A stretch of 64,000 nt of DNA from Oreohelix idahoensis (Eukaryota > Mollusca > Gastropoda > Stylommatophora > Oreohelicidae): NCBI GenBank assembly GCA_024509875.1, contig JAMPIV010000304.1, forward strand, positions 697,501 through 761,500, in the 5' to 3' direction. Shown one piece after another: positions 22,038 through 33,360 of the stretch (its first letter is position 1; the number at the start of each line of letters is the position of its first letter). Below the pieces are notes generated by a model. That model saw only the letters and a program-made list of their open reading frames with translations, did no database searches and was not told the origin of the DNA. The position numbers and the translations under genes were made by a program.

Positions 22038-23162
22038 GTAGTAGGCTACCTTGATAGGGTAAAAAACTCAACTTTTCCTTTCAGAATCAAACAACCATGG
22101 GTATAGTGTTAGTATCGACTTAAAATTTTTGTCCACATAATGACCTCATTAATTATGCAAATTAGCTATCCAATATGGCCGCCGTAGTGAATAAATTATA
22201 CACCATTTTCAAAACATCATAACTCTGTTATTTGTACAAGGATCTGCCTGAAACTTGGCAAATTGAATTATTATATTTAGCGTGAGGTCATGAACTAAAA
22301 TGACAGAGATTGGCAGAAAGTTTAATTTTTAATGAATTTTCAAAATTTATATTTCTGGAATGTTTGATATTTGTGCCTCATTATATATGCATGATGGTCA
22401 TAAAACTAAAATTTGAATTCAATTGTATCCATTTTAGGTCAGAATCTGTAAGATTATATGACAACCAACTGTTTTAATTTGCATGTCAATTGAATGTACA
22501 GATCCAGAGATATCTTGTTTCAAAGATCACCAATTATGCTAAAAAGACAATTCCGAGAAAACAAAGAAAAACAGAAAAAGAACTCACAAAATGAAGTTTA
22601 ATGAGCTCCTGTTGAATAAATGTCTCCTTCTGCTGCAGTTGCAGTGTCTATGAATCCCCTTTTCAGTGCTCTCAGGGTCTTTCCATTGCAATGTCCTTAC
22701 TTGCTGAATAGATCCTGTGCAGCGTTCTCGTGTATGCTTTCGTTGCCATGGGTTGACTTGTGTTCATGTATATTGAAAAATTCTGCAATGCACTGTGGCC
22801 TTTCCCAATAGAACGCACAAATGCCACCATTCACACATTTACCTCTTTGTGTTTGTGAGTAGCTGGAGATGAAACATCAGAAGTATTGAAATTGGCATTC
22901 CATTCGACACAGTTTGTGCACTTGATACTGATTTCATGACAAAAGCCATCCCGAGTCTCTTCGACGATCTCACAGGTCAGTGAGTACTGATAACATTTGT
23001 CACATCTAAAGTTAGAGCATAAAAACCCAAACAGCAGTTTTACATCCATAAGGATAAACACATTTCCTCTGTTGTCATTTTTAGCTTGTCCTTCACTTTC
23101 TTGAACGTTTATTTTCTTTGCTGAGGAGCACAGAGGCTTTATAGCGCCACTATCGACAATAG
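22038..23162 (-). mobile_element. Mutator-like transposon piece with zinc-binding N-terminal region
   Basis: This segment replaces about 60-70 bases present in the other RTE-like copy. On the minus strand 22831-23061 encodes FRCDKCYQYSL...ISIKCTNCVEWNANF, with two CxxC pairs. Two bases on, another frame (about 22700-22840) reads VRSIGKGHSALQNF...MNTSQPMATKAY. Together these resemble the N-terminal region of Mutator-like transposases found in cnidarians and arthropods. The catalytic DDE region is absent; the remaining 600 bases are AT-rich and non-coding. I found no clear long terminal inverted repeats. It is probably a deleted, non-autonomous copy. Confidence 0.5.
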
Positions 23163-24290
23163 GTGTTCTCGTGATATCACCATGGATTTTGTTTTAAAGC
23201 TGCTTATGACCATCCCTCTCTTCTCCAGCTCTTCCTTCCAAACTTGCAGGTTGGATTGGAGATGTGCCTCTGATTTAGCAATCAGGGCAACATCATCAGC
23301 AAATGCCAGCTCCGAAATATAGACCTGTCTCATCTTCCAGTACCCCACTGAATACTTTTTTGTTATCTCCTTACATGCCTTGATGACATCGTCCATGAGG
23401 AGTATGAAAAGATAAGGTGACAGGATATCACCTTGTCTTACACCACTGTTGGTCCTGAACTCTTCTGACGTATGGTTTGCTGTCCTCACATAATTTCTGC
23501 AAGACTTGTAGAAGCTCTGTATAGCACGAATCAGAGGTGCTGGAATGTTCTTCCTTGCCAAACAGTCCCAAAGTTTGCTCCAGGGGACCCTGTCAAATGC
23601 CTTTTCCAGATCTATGAAACAAAGATGGATCTCACTCTTATTCTCAAGAGCCTTTTCACTCAGCTGTCTGAGTGTGAAGATTAGGTCTTGAGTACTTCGG
23701 TTTGCTCGGAATTCGCACTGGACCTCATCCAGTTGTGGCTCAGCTAGGCGTCGGAGTCTCTGCTCTAGGATTCTAGAGTAGATTTTACCAGGGATACTGA
23801 GAAGGGATATGCCTCTATGGTTTCCACATTGTCGATTGTCACCCTTTTTGAAAATCGGTGTTATGATGGCAATCTCCCAATCCTTTGGTATAGTCTTGTT
23901 GAACCACGCTGCCTGTAGGACCCTTAAGAGTAATAGGTCGCCTGATGCTCCCATGTACTTAACCATTTCTGGTGTTATACCGTCATGCCCTGCTGCTTTG
24001 CCCATCTTGATTTTCTCCAGTGCTGCCCTCAGTTCTTCCATCTTTATGTCATCTTCACCATCATTGGTTTTCTCTTCTGTGCTAGTGGTTATCATTTCTG
24101 ATGCTTCACCATCCAGCAGTTCTGAGAAATATTCTTTCTATCTTTCCATTACTTCCATCGGGGCAGTAAGCAATTTGCCTTGCTTGTCCTTTATAAATTT
24201 GAGAGGGCATTGTTTTTCCTTCCTCGTGTTCTTTAGTGTCTTATAGAACAATTTATGGTTTTCTTGCGCGTCTTTTTCTAGCTTTTCTCC
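23163..24290 (-). pseudogene. RTE-like LINE copy 1, reverse transcriptase part
   Basis: The frame 23139-24095 encodes RT: KAAGHDGITPEMVKYMGA, PIFKKGDNRQCGNHRGISLL, DEVQCEFRANRSTQDLIFTL, CFIDLEKAFDRVPW, SGVRQGDILSPYLF and the catalytic LAFADDVALIAKSE. The 3' part of the ORF lies beyond the Mutator-like insertion at 21432-22037. A stop and frame change near 24100-24140 separate it from further LINE sequence up to about 24290, where the 5' truncation lies. No endonuclease domain remains. Non-functional. Confidence 0.85.
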
Positions 24291-25890
24291 AAATAATCAC
24301 TTGAGCCCCCAGATTTAATTCTTTTACCTGGCTGGATAAGTGCAGAAGGATCTAACACTGAATTTGTGACCGTGAGTGGAGCTGGAAAGTGGCCATGCAC
24401 AGGATGTGACTATCCCTATGAGAGCCCAGAAATTTAGCCCTGCATATATTGGACAGCCCCCATGGATGGCGGGGAATATACAGTATCCCACTCCCTCTCA
24501 TCTTTTAGTGTGAAACGAGATGTTCAGATCCTTTAAATACATGCCAGGCCTGGATATAATGCACAGGAAAGAAACTGGAGCTCATGCGTCTCAGAATGAT
24601 AGAAAAGTCACAGAAAAAGCCTAGATCTAAAATGTAGATAATGCCAAGGATTCTTCAACTTTTGCAGGACTGGGGCCGCCAGTTCCATGCACTTCCTTGA
24701 TTTGGTCACCTCTTATGACAGGACTGATGGAAATGGAGGTTCTATTTATTATATCAATGGGGGCTACCGGGAATCATCCATAGCAAGAATGTACATAACT
24801 TCATCATATTGTAATTGTTAGTAAATAAAAAAGCGGAAACAATTAATAGAACACTGTCAGTAAATAAACTATAAAAATTTTAATAGAGCAAAAATAAGGA
24901 AATAGTGAAACACAAATATAACAAAAAGTGTATATCAGATGAGGGTATGTATCGAAGCTACATTAAAGCAGCCCCGACTTTTTAATTTTTTGTTTTGTTT
25001 GTTAGTAACACAAAATGTATGAGACGTTTATCATTTTATGTCCACACAAAAACAAAGAACGAAACACAAACACAATTAGATATATTCATTAACCCTGTGT
25101 ACAATATAGAATAAATTATGAGAAAGGATAATGCCCCGTATCCAAATTACAGGTCTGTAACCCATTATTCTAAATCCTCGGGGTTAGCGCTGTTTCAGAA
25201 ACTGGATTTTTTCAGTTTTCAGATGTCGCTCAAATCGAGTTCGAAAAGTAGCCCAAAGTGCGTTCAAAAAATAGTCCAAAGTTACGGTACCCAAAATGGT
25301 CAGAAATCGCTAAAAGTGTGATCGAAAAGTAGAATATTTCGGTTTTCAGATAAAAGGTTATAGACCTTTTAACCTACTAGAGGTTGAACAACAAATTTTT
25401 CTCAATCTTTATAATAAAAAAATTAAAAAAGAAACATAACACAAAAATCTGTCATCTTATGAGAAAATTATGGACAAGTAAAACCATGTTTAAAAATACG
25501 AAAATATCAAATTAAAAATTTTAGTATGTATATTCAATTTCTCTGCTATTAAGTAAATAAGGTCATAATGTCCAGCAAAGAACATAGTTAAAATCTGACC
25601 TTCATTTTAAAAGTATTTCAAATCGGTGACTTGCTTTGATACAGCACAAAATAACTTGAGCTTTTTCCCCTCTTCAAAACTTGACAACACGTATATACTT
25701 TCTTGAAACACACATAATTTCACTAAATTATCAGATTTTAGATAAACATTTTTGACAACATTAAAGATCTTACTCACGACCCTTAATGTGGTATCAGAAA
25801 ATCTAAAACATTCTGGCATAAGTTTTATGCTGTAAGAATGCACAAATCTTATTTGATGTTGACAGTACATTGTTATCTAATGACACACAA
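24291..25890. other. Non-coding stretch with a dispersed-repeat piece
   Basis: At 24690-24790 GGTCACCTCTTATGACAGG resembles the core of dispersed repeat family D. Between 25190 and 25340 short motifs (TCGAAAAGTAG, GTCCAAAGT) repeat irregularly. No ORF with a recognisable family. Confidence 0.4.
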
Positions 25891-25941
25891 GACTAAGGAA
25901 CAATTTGTAACATATTTTCCATACGATGCCAGGGCCTTGGC

Positions 25942-26379
25942 TTGATCAATGAAGAAAGAATAAGCCGCTGGCTGCCTTTCAAATATGTAACAGGGGACTC
26001 GGTAAGGCTGAAAGTAATCAACCACAGTCCTTTTCTTAAAGCAGGGGTACGCAGCGATGAAAGAGCTGACAGACTAGCGTCAAGAGCACCCATAGAAGGT
26101 ACACTGGATATGGATACGGGAGAGATACTGAGGGCAATTAATGATCGCCTGTTAGAGAATGACACTGCTATTGATGAATCATCAAGGCTAAGATTGCTAG
26201 AATTTGGCAGCAAACATAAGACCAGCAGAGATGGACGTATGAGAGGATTCATCCAGCGTTTATGCAACCAACGTGCAACAGGAACAATTAGCATTAATAC
26301 CCTTCGACATTTGCTGAGGGAGACTGAGCACCTATGGGCTTGCCCTGAATGCAAGGACATCGATTCTGATCAACAATAG
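25942..26379 (+). pseudogene. RNase-H C-terminal fragment of a retroelement
   Basis: A 145-codon open frame contains AGVRSDERADRLASRAPIEG. This corresponds to the last RNase H motif (usual form G-N-E-x-A-D-x-L-A) with the Gly-Asn altered to Ser-Asp. The tail that follows (NQRATGTISINTLRHLL, then LWACPEC) is typical of what lies after RNase H in some arthropod retroelement proteins, as far as I recall. The upstream RNase H motifs are not present. The uninterrupted frame suggests a fairly young fragment, but I cannot assign a family. Confidence 0.5.
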
Positions 26380-26615
26380 CTTTTCTTAAAGTGCGACTCA
26401 TTGATTCCTGAAAAAATGTCACACTAATCAAATTGCACTCTCCAAGTCATATTTGAATTGTAAAAACCCTTTTTGGGAACTCAGTGCCAAACAAACATTT
26501 TCGTTTCTTCCTTTGTTTTTAAAATCCTATAGGAGTGCTATTTTAGGATATAAGCATGAAATTATACTGTACTGGTACCAAAATAGTGCATTAACAAATT
26601 GTTGTGTGTATTAAC

Positions 26616-26902
26616 CCCCCCCCCCCTTATTAAGTCCTACCTACAGCCCTGGTCATAAGCATTATTAATATTAAAGCCTTGAGGGCATTGGCTTGATGAC
26701 ATGTTTCGTTAATTGGGACCTGTCCCTGTGGTACTAGTTCAAAAGGTTTAGGTCTGTCAATAAACGACTTAATGTAGTATATGCCCTTTCTTCTGCGTGT
26801 TTCTTCAATAGAAAAAGTTGGTACAGGGAGTACTGATATAATAGTTGAGTTTCTTTCTCTATCGAGGTCTTTATCATCCCATGATTCAAAAGCTTCCAGC
26901 AC
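26616..26902 (-). other. Possible exon or gene remnant of unknown type
   Basis: The minus-strand frame 26630-26902 has normal-looking protein composition (EAFESWDDKDLDRERN, then YYIKSFIDRPKPFELVPQGQ). A TTCTAG precedes it and could be a splice acceptor. I do not recognise the family and there is no second exon to pair it with. A C-run lies beside it at 26616-26627. It could also be a chance frame. Confidence 0.25.
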
Positions 26903-27244
26903 TAGAACTCAATGAACTAAAATTTCAAGCCATTACCTAAAGGAGGAATGGGATTTTGTTGAGAAAATCAGTTAGCATAAACACAGAGTTTCTATCACAA
27001 TGGAGAAGCTTTCAAACTGGAACTCGTGGTGCATGTGGGATTCACGAATTCATGACATCATAGTAAAGACAGTGTTGCACTGCTGGGAAAACATCACACT
27101 TTTGAAATCAGTTACAGCTGAAAGTGGTTGCACTTTTCCTATTCACAATATTCAAAGTTACATTGTCATGAAAAAAAAAGATGTGGTTACAAAACAACAC
27201 GATGAGCAAGTAAGTAAAAAAACAGTCTATATTTGCACATTAAG

Positions 27245-27440
27245 GAAAATGGTGCACTACTGCAGTTGGCCACCATGCAGAAAGTCGTACAAGGTGACTA
27301 ATATGAGGTATAGTATGAGGCTGGCAACCTCATCATTTAAAACAAACTGCCATTGCTGCAAGAGCACATCATGTCAGTGTTTGGTGCAGGTTTTCAACAA
27401 GGAGACCATCTGCAGTGGTAGCTCCATGCTTCATAAGGAA
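27245..27440 (-). repeat. Dispersed repeat family D, copy 1
   Basis: On the minus strand it reads ...AGTCACCTTGTACGACTTTC..., preceded by a block with GCAGATGGTCTCCTTGTTGA and CTCATACTATACCTCAT. The same order of blocks is seen at 31325, 34255, 34560, 36125/44286 and 49870. Confidence 0.6.
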
Positions 27441-27530
27441 CAGAAAGGAAAATGATGATATTGACTGTCTAACAGATTTATTGTCTGAGTAAGTGTACTT
27501 TTTTTTTTCTTCTATCAGCGTCTATTCAAT

Positions 27531-27946
27531 GGAATGTCAGTACATTTGTAATCATACTCCTGAGATCATGACAGCTGGAATGTCAGGACATTTGTAATCA
27601 TACTCCTGAGATCATAACAGCTGGAATGTCAGTACATTTGTAATCATACTCATGAGATCATGACAGCTGGAATGTCAATACATTTGTAATCATACTCCTG
27701 AGATCATGACAGCTGGAATGTCAGTACATTTGTAATCATACTCCTGAGATCATGACAGCTGGAATGTCAGTACATTTGTAATCGTACTCCTGAGATCATG
27801 ACAGCTGGAATGCCAGTACATTTGTAATCATACTCCTGAGATCATGACAGCTGGAATGTCAGTACATTTGTAATCATACTCCTGAGATCATGACAGCTGG
27901 AATGTCAGTACATTTGTAATCATACTCCTGAGATCATGACAGCTGG
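27531..27946 (+). repeat. Minisatellite, 46-bp unit, about 9 copies
   Basis: The unit contains GGAATGTCAGTACATTTG, ATCATACTCCTGAGATCATG and ACAGCT. Copies differ by single bases only. The array ends 38 bases from the stop codon of the host exon on the minus strand, so it probably lies in that gene's 3' untranslated region. Confidence 0.95.
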
Positions 27947-27983
27947 AATGATTTTTAGTGCAAGCATTAGGCCTTTAAAGTTT

Positions 27984-28531
27984 TCAGACCTTTTTCTGAC
28001 AAACAACAGTTTTTTTCGGGGTTTCCTTCACAAATGTTTTTGGGCCTCCAACTTCCTTTATTACAGCTTTGCTGCGTCTGCCATTTCTACTTGTTTTTTC
28101 TTTGACAAAGTATTCTTTGCCAGTTTCAAGATCTGTTACATGTGACTTTGTTTTCCTGTGTCCGATGGTTTTTGTTTCTACGATGCGAGAAGATGTAGGC
28201 TGAAGCAGGACTTTATATGGAGCCGTTGGATTGGATTTAAGCTGTGGTGGATTTGGAGGGTGCTCAGTGGTCATCTGTGGATTGACAGGTTGTTGTGAGT
28301 AGCTTTGTACTGCAGGTGGTTGTAGTGGATAATATGAACTGTTATCACTGGGCTCTCCAAAAGGGAGTTTCGACATATAATCAGGTATTTCTTGAATGCT
28401 GGAATAGGTGGTGATGGGGTTTTGGATCACAGTAGAGTATGCTGGTGGTTCATCAGTATATGGAGGTGGCATAATTGTGGCTGTGGTGCTTTCAGGAACG
28501 TACTCTGGCCATGGCAATGCATTAAAGTGGG
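27984..28531 (-). CDS. Terminal exon of a PPxY-motif protein gene (host gene)
   Basis: An open frame of about 181 codons ends with TGA at 27984. It is preceded at 28532-28533 by an AG acceptor after a pyrimidine-rich CATTATCTTCTCAC, so it looks like a last coding exon entered in phase with two bases of a codon. The start of the frame has no ATG in a good place. The sequence shows two adjacent PPxY motifs (PPPYTDEPPAYSTV), which bind WW domains such as those of Nedd4-type ubiquitin ligases. A Pro/Gln/Tyr-rich middle follows, then a basic, Lys/Thr-rich C-terminus (HRKTKSHVTDLETGKEYFVK). PPxY motifs near the start of a tail suggest a cytoplasmic tail, possibly of a membrane protein; upstream exons are not identified. 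It has no transposon signature. Confidence 0.6.
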
Positions 28532-28726
28532 CTGTGAGAAGATAATGTTGAAAAACATAAAAATATATTCAAGGAATTGTAGAAAAAAGGCAACCATAAC
28601 ACTAAATAAAAAATGTAACACAGGAATAAGAAAGTCATGGAAGGAAGTGGCAAAACCAGAGTGAACTGCCCACAGCAGGATACATTGGAAAGAAGCCTAC
28701 GTTACACATTGGTGATCTTGTCGCAC

Positions 28727-29425
28727 TATTTCAATCCATTTATTCTACAATACTATTTCAATCCATCTATTCTACAATACTATTTCAATCTCTGTATTCT
28801 ACAATACTATTTCAATCCCTCTATTCTACAATATTATTTCAATCCCTCTATTCTACAATATTATTTCAATCCCTCTATTCTACAATACTATTTCAATCCC
28901 TCTATTCTACAATATTATTTCAATCCCTCTGTTCTACAATATTATTTCAATCCCTCTATTCTACAATACTATTTCAATCCCTCTATTCTACAATATTATT
29001 TCAATCCCTCTATTCTATAATACTATTTCAATCCCTCTATTCTACAATATTATTTCAATCCCTCTATTCTACAATACTATTTCAATCCCTCTATTCTACA
29101 ATATTATTTCAATCCCTCTGTTCTACAATATTATTTCAATCCCTCTATTCTACAATACTATTTCAATCCCTCTATTCTACAATATTATTTCAATCCCTCT
29201 ATTCTATAATACTATTTCAATCCCTCTATTCTACAATATTGTTTCAATCCCTCTATTCTACAATATTATTTCAATCCCTCTATTCTACAATACTATTTCA
29301 GTCCCTCTATTCTACAATATTATTTCAATCCCTCTATTCTATAATACTATTTCAATCCCTCTATTCTACAATATTGTTTCATCCCTCTATTCTACAATAC
29401 TATTTCAATCCATCTATTCTACGCA
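28727..29425 (+). repeat. Minisatellite, 27-bp unit, about 26 copies
   Basis: The unit reads TATTTCAATCCCTCTATTCT plus ACAATAC or ACAATAT. Because 27 is a multiple of three, frames stay open for long distances; the resulting YFNPSILQY-like peptides are an artefact. Rare variants (CTGTTCT at 28929 and 29118; CTATAATAC at 29014 and 29203) recur exactly 189 bases apart, a seven-unit higher-order duplication. Confidence 0.95.
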
Positions 29426-29484
29426 ATCACCCATTTATGAAAAACAAATGAAGAACTGTGGGAAATAAACACTGTAAGTAATTA

Positions 29485-29550
29485 GCTGCTCACTTCACGG
29501 TAGATAAGGAACGAGTAAGTACTTAAAGTAAGTAATTAAAAAAAAAAAAA
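29485..29550 (+). repeat. 3' tail fragment of the RTE-like LINE
   Basis: CTTCACGGTAGATAAGGAAC followed by GAGTAAGTACTTAAAGTAAG matches the last 40 bases and TAAG repeat tail of the LINE copy ending at 21432. No LINE coding sequence precedes it. Confidence 0.5.
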
Positions 29551-29551
29551 A

Positions 29552-29770
29552 AAGTAAAGGAACCCGTTACACGCCCATTGAGGCATATTGGGAATATGGT
29601 GTTAGGCCCATATTATCTTGACCGTCGGCACACGAGGGGTGATGTGGTCGGCATCACGCCGGCCGCCTTAACCTTCCCAGAGTAGCTCTGGTACCCATTT
29701 GGGGCTGGGTCGACCCAGGAGCCGTTTGTGGCCTAAAAATTTTCCGCCTCATCTGGGGATAAAGTAAGTA
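29552..29770 (-). mobile_element. tRNA-derived SINE, family S1, copy 2
   Basis: Inverted relative to the copy at 21085. On the minus strand it begins at the second half of the B box (ATCCCCAGATGAGGCGG), so the tRNA-like head is lost. It ends TGTAACGGGTTCC next to a poly-T tract on that strand. Confidence 0.75.
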
Positions 29771-30035
29771 ATTAGCTGGCCAATATGTACGTTAGAATAG
29801 TGAAGAGTGGATACATAATAACTTTGATAATGACGATGTTTATGACTAAATTCATATTTGATTACTTCTCAAGAATGTGTTCTATGGAAATAAACGTTTG
29901 AAACCTCAGGCTTTTTAAATTGCGGCGTGGATTCCTTCCTTACCTCACTAAGGTTCTTCACATTTACATTGTTTTTGTTGAAAAGTATTACGGTAATTCT
30001 CTTCTGAAAGACGTCACTTTTTTTTAACGCTGTAT
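29771..30035. other. Short non-coding spacer
   Basis: No gene or repeat recognised. The minus-strand ORF 29869-30228 overlaps the LINE 3' end in the wrong frame. Confidence 0.4.
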
Positions 30036-30926
30036 GTAGTTTCATTCTCAGATGGTGAGGTATCATCATCATCAGCTGCCATCTCCACAACGAAGGTTGG
30101 CTGTAATGGATTTCCAACGTCTTCTGCTCTTGTCTTGGTGGTGCACTCTGATAAACTCTTTCCTGTCCATCTCTTGATGTTATCTTCCCACTTATAGCGC
30201 TGTCTTCCCCTTGCATGTTTTCCTTCAATTCTCCCTTCTATTATGGTCTTCTGCAAGGTGTGTTATGCCTTTTTATATGGCCAAAGTATTTTAGCTGCCG
30301 AACTTTGATCTCCCTCATTAGTTCTCTTTTCATACCTAGATTTTCTAGGACCTCCTTATTTGTTTTCTTCTCTTTCCTTGAGATGCGCCCCATTGTTCTA
30401 TATATCCACATTTGAAATGTGAGCCTCAATTCTTTCTTCCAATTGCTTATTCATCGTCCATGTTTCTACACAATACAGCAATGCAGAATATATATATAAC
30501 ACTTTATGATTCTCAGTTTTAATTTGTGAGATAACTGTTTAGATGTCAGTATATGTTTCATGTTGTTGAATGTAGCTTTGGCCATTCCTATTCTCTTCTT
30601 GATTTCTGTTTCACATGTGCCATCTTCTGTTATTATATGACCAAGATATGAGTAGCTCTTGACTTGTTCCAGGATTTTCCCATTTACGCTTATCTTTAAC
30701 GTGGGCTTATCGTCTGTTTTGCTAATTATCACAGTTTTTGTTTTCTCAATATTAATGTCCAGTCCATATTCATGACTTGCACTGTTCACTTGCTTCACTA
30801 TTTCTTGTAACTCCTGTTCGCTTTTGGCTAACAACACGGTATCATCTGCATATCTAAGGTTGTTTATTGATCTTCCACAGATGTTGGTGAGGTATAATGA
30901 GTTAACAATTTCCATTTTCCTTCTGA
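30036..30926 (-). pseudogene. RTE-like LINE fragment: end of RT and C-terminal region
   Basis: Three consecutive minus-strand frames: 30466-30915 starts inside RT (NNLRYADDTVLLAKSEQELQ, catalytic YADD) and runs into the thumb (KSYSYLGHIITEDG). 30241-30429 gives MGRISRKEKKTN...VRQLKYFGHIKRH. 30014-30256 gives GKHARGRQRYKWEDNI. The order and the FGH and GR..KWEDN blocks match C-termini of RTE-like LINEs. It is a different family from the 21-24 kb element. 5' end truncated, frames broken, non-functional. Confidence 0.8.
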
Positions 30927-30937
30927 ATCTTCAGAAC

Positions 30938-31322
30938 TAATGGTCCTAATGATGCCATACTCCCCCCAGTCTCCTGGGTAGTGAGATCGAATGCCTAGCC
31001 TTCTCAGATAAGGGCGAAAAAAATGCGAGGTCCCGTGTTCAAGTTGCGCACATTAAAAATCCCTCGGCAGTTGGAAATCGCAAAGAATAGGCCATAAGGC
31101 CACTGCCCTGGCAAAATTTAAAACTTAGAAACTTACCCACCACAAAAATATTTATAGAATGTGTGATTCCTATATACGCACACTGGGATTCTCGCCTGTG
31201 CTACGGAGTTCGTGCACTGTGATGAGATCCTCCGTGTATGATCTAAGGGAGGAGATCGAAGCACTGATGTAGTTGTCCCTGTGGACTGAAGATAGTTCTT
31301 CAAAACCAAAACCAAACCAAAG
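30938..31322 (+). mobile_element. tRNA-derived SINE, family S2, copy 1
   Basis: An A-box-like TGGGTAGTGAG (30975) and a B-box-like GTGTTCAAGTTGC (31035) start the unit. A conserved body follows (GGCCATAAGGCC, ATTTATAGAATGTGTGATTC, GGGATTCTCGCC), and the tail is an AACCAAACCAAA repeat. A second copy in the same orientation lies at 54893-55264. Confidence 0.75.
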
Positions 31323-31324
31323 CA

Positions 31325-31540
31325 TTTTCCTTCTGCAGCATGGAACCTCCATCACAGCTAGTCCCCAGGAAGCCTGCACGAGATCAATCACGTGCTCTTG
31401 CAGTGAGGGGTTTCCATAGCAATTTGTTTTACACAATGAGTTTACTAGCCCCAAGCACAAGCGTGTATGTCACCTTTTACGACATGTATGAGGAAGCAGT
31501 AGCTCTAATATGTCTCTGCCCCTTCACAGACCCCCACCCC
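31325..31540 (+). repeat. Dispersed repeat family D, copy 2
   Basis: Shows GTGCTCTTGCAGTGAGG, TTGTTTTACACAATGAG and GTCACCTTTTACGACATG, the blocks that define the family. It starts where the S2 SINE ends. Confidence 0.6.
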
Positions 31541-31559
31541 TCCCCCCCACCCCTTCAAG

Positions 31560-32920
31560 AACAATGACAATTAAACATAAATAATATTTACGTTTCACAT
31601 TTGCAAAAAAAAAAAAAAAAGCCACAACAAACGATAAAAACTTATGATGATAGCTGTCAAACTCTTGATAGTTACTTTCATTTTTGTCATCATCCATGGT
31701 GTTCTAAAATAACTGCTAGATCACTGGATATCACTTCTAATACACAGAGCCGGTCTTCTTAGCTTTAAAATGAACAAAAACGTTATTCTTGTATTTATAT
31801 ACACACATCTGTACGCCGAACTTTACAAGTTGACTTATCGCTTGTTCTAGTCGAGTCACTTCTGTTTGAAGAAGCGTAACTGTTAACTATTATAAATAGT
31901 TTCTGTACTCGAAACCAGATTAAATTGGACTCAAAACGTTGTCGATTACGAAATAGTTAGCAGGTGGCTAAGAATAGAAAATGACGGCGTTGTGGTTGGG
32001 TGTACTTTGTCCCTCATTATAGACCTTAGAAGGCAAATACAAAGGTCGTATAAAAAAAACAGGTTGAAGGGTGTGTTAAATGCAAATTCTCAAATGCAAA
32101 TTCTCAACCAATAAATGTTATTACCAATTTCCATAGCTTTACATTTTATATAAAAAAACACACACAATTTTAAAATAGCTTGTATTTTAATTGTCATCTA
32201 TCGAATTAAAAAGTGATCAGACTTGTCCATGCGAGGAAGACAAGCAAACAGTAAGAAGATATAATTCAGAGGCGTACTTAAAATTTGGTACCCGGGGTGA
32301 TCCTTCCTTTTGCAACCCCTTTAAACACATCGGAAAATACACATGCTTGCAAATAAATTCTTATTAAACAGTACAGTATTGTCATAATAGTGTCTGACGG
32401 TACTCCCCTCCTGGCTGTCATCTGGGGCACTCATCTTAGTACGCCACTGGGACATATCCTCTAGGAATATCTGCTCCACGAAAGGGGTAGCTTGACAGTA
32501 TGGCCATCGTCAAACCTTTTGAGGAAGAAACCGTAGGCGGCGATGAGAGAAGGCAGACTGCCAACATTACGAGAGAAATAGATGCATTTTTATGAGCGCG
32601 ATAGAAAAAGAAATTTAAATTTAAACCCGTACTTTGAACGATTTGTGCATGCAACTTCTTTATTTATGTACTTCCTCTTTACTTCAGTAGTTGCTTAGCT
32701 CCACAGTTATATCTCCATTTTGTGTGTGTTTTAATTGTTTTTAATTTAACAGTTCTCCCCATTTACATTTCCTTCTTTTATTTTTTTTTTTAATTAACTA
32801 AAATTATTGTTGCCATGGTTACATGGCGGTTTTTATTTTCTACCACTCCTCCCTATACAACCAATTCGTCAATCGGCATATTCGCTTTTAAGTTCCGATG
32901 TATTGCTAATTAAACTCAGT
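31560..32920. other. AT-rich stretch without a gene
   Basis: Includes an A15 run at 31604 and T-rich stretches. No ORF above 75 codons and no repeat recognised apart from a short direct repeat (AAATGCAAATTCTCAA) at 32078-32107. Confidence 0.4.
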
Positions 32921-32924
32921 ACTA

Positions 32925-33360
32925 TCGAATGGAAGTAAGAAAGACTGTTCTTCAGTGTTATATAGAACCAATCCTGACTTACGAGAGCGAGTCATGGACA
33001 GTTAGTAAACAAGCAGGACAAGCACTAGAGACCATAGAGATGTGATTTTACTAAAGAATGTAAAAATACCACAAGCAACCAAAAAGAGTACGTAATGAGG
33101 ATGAGCTGAAAGAGGTCAGTACGCAAAGGAAGCCTATTCCTCATGTTAGAAAGAAGCAATCCACTTTCGTTGGCCGTATTATGAGAAGAAATCTTTCAAA
33201 GAAAGATTGAAGGGAAAGAGATAGAGGAAGACTGGACAGTTTGACATCATAGCATGGACAGAAGTCAACTACATAAGTACTGGAGACAGGAAGTTATGGA
33301 GAGACATGGTCGCTTACGCCACCAGACATGGTACTTGAAGAAGATGATGATGATCAAACG
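32925..33360 (+). pseudogene. LINE C-terminal fragment (RTE-like)
   Basis: The plus strand gives MEVRKTVLQCYIEPILTYES (32930), then a stop, then KKQSTFVGRIMRRNLSK (33151) and a final block ending in RHQTWYLKK and a GAAGATGATGATGAT tail. This matches the order VLxxLTYGxExW, FGHxxR, GR... and W..MVAxATRHGT-like endings of RTE-type LINEs. Frameshifts and stops throughout. Confidence 0.6.

Noticed and set aside
27531..29425. CRISPR-like array
   Set aside because: Units are contiguous tandem copies with no unique spacers, in an animal genome.
28637..29451. Long ORFs giving repeated YFNPSILQY peptides
   Set aside because: They are translations of a 27-bp minisatellite; a unit divisible by three keeps any frame open.
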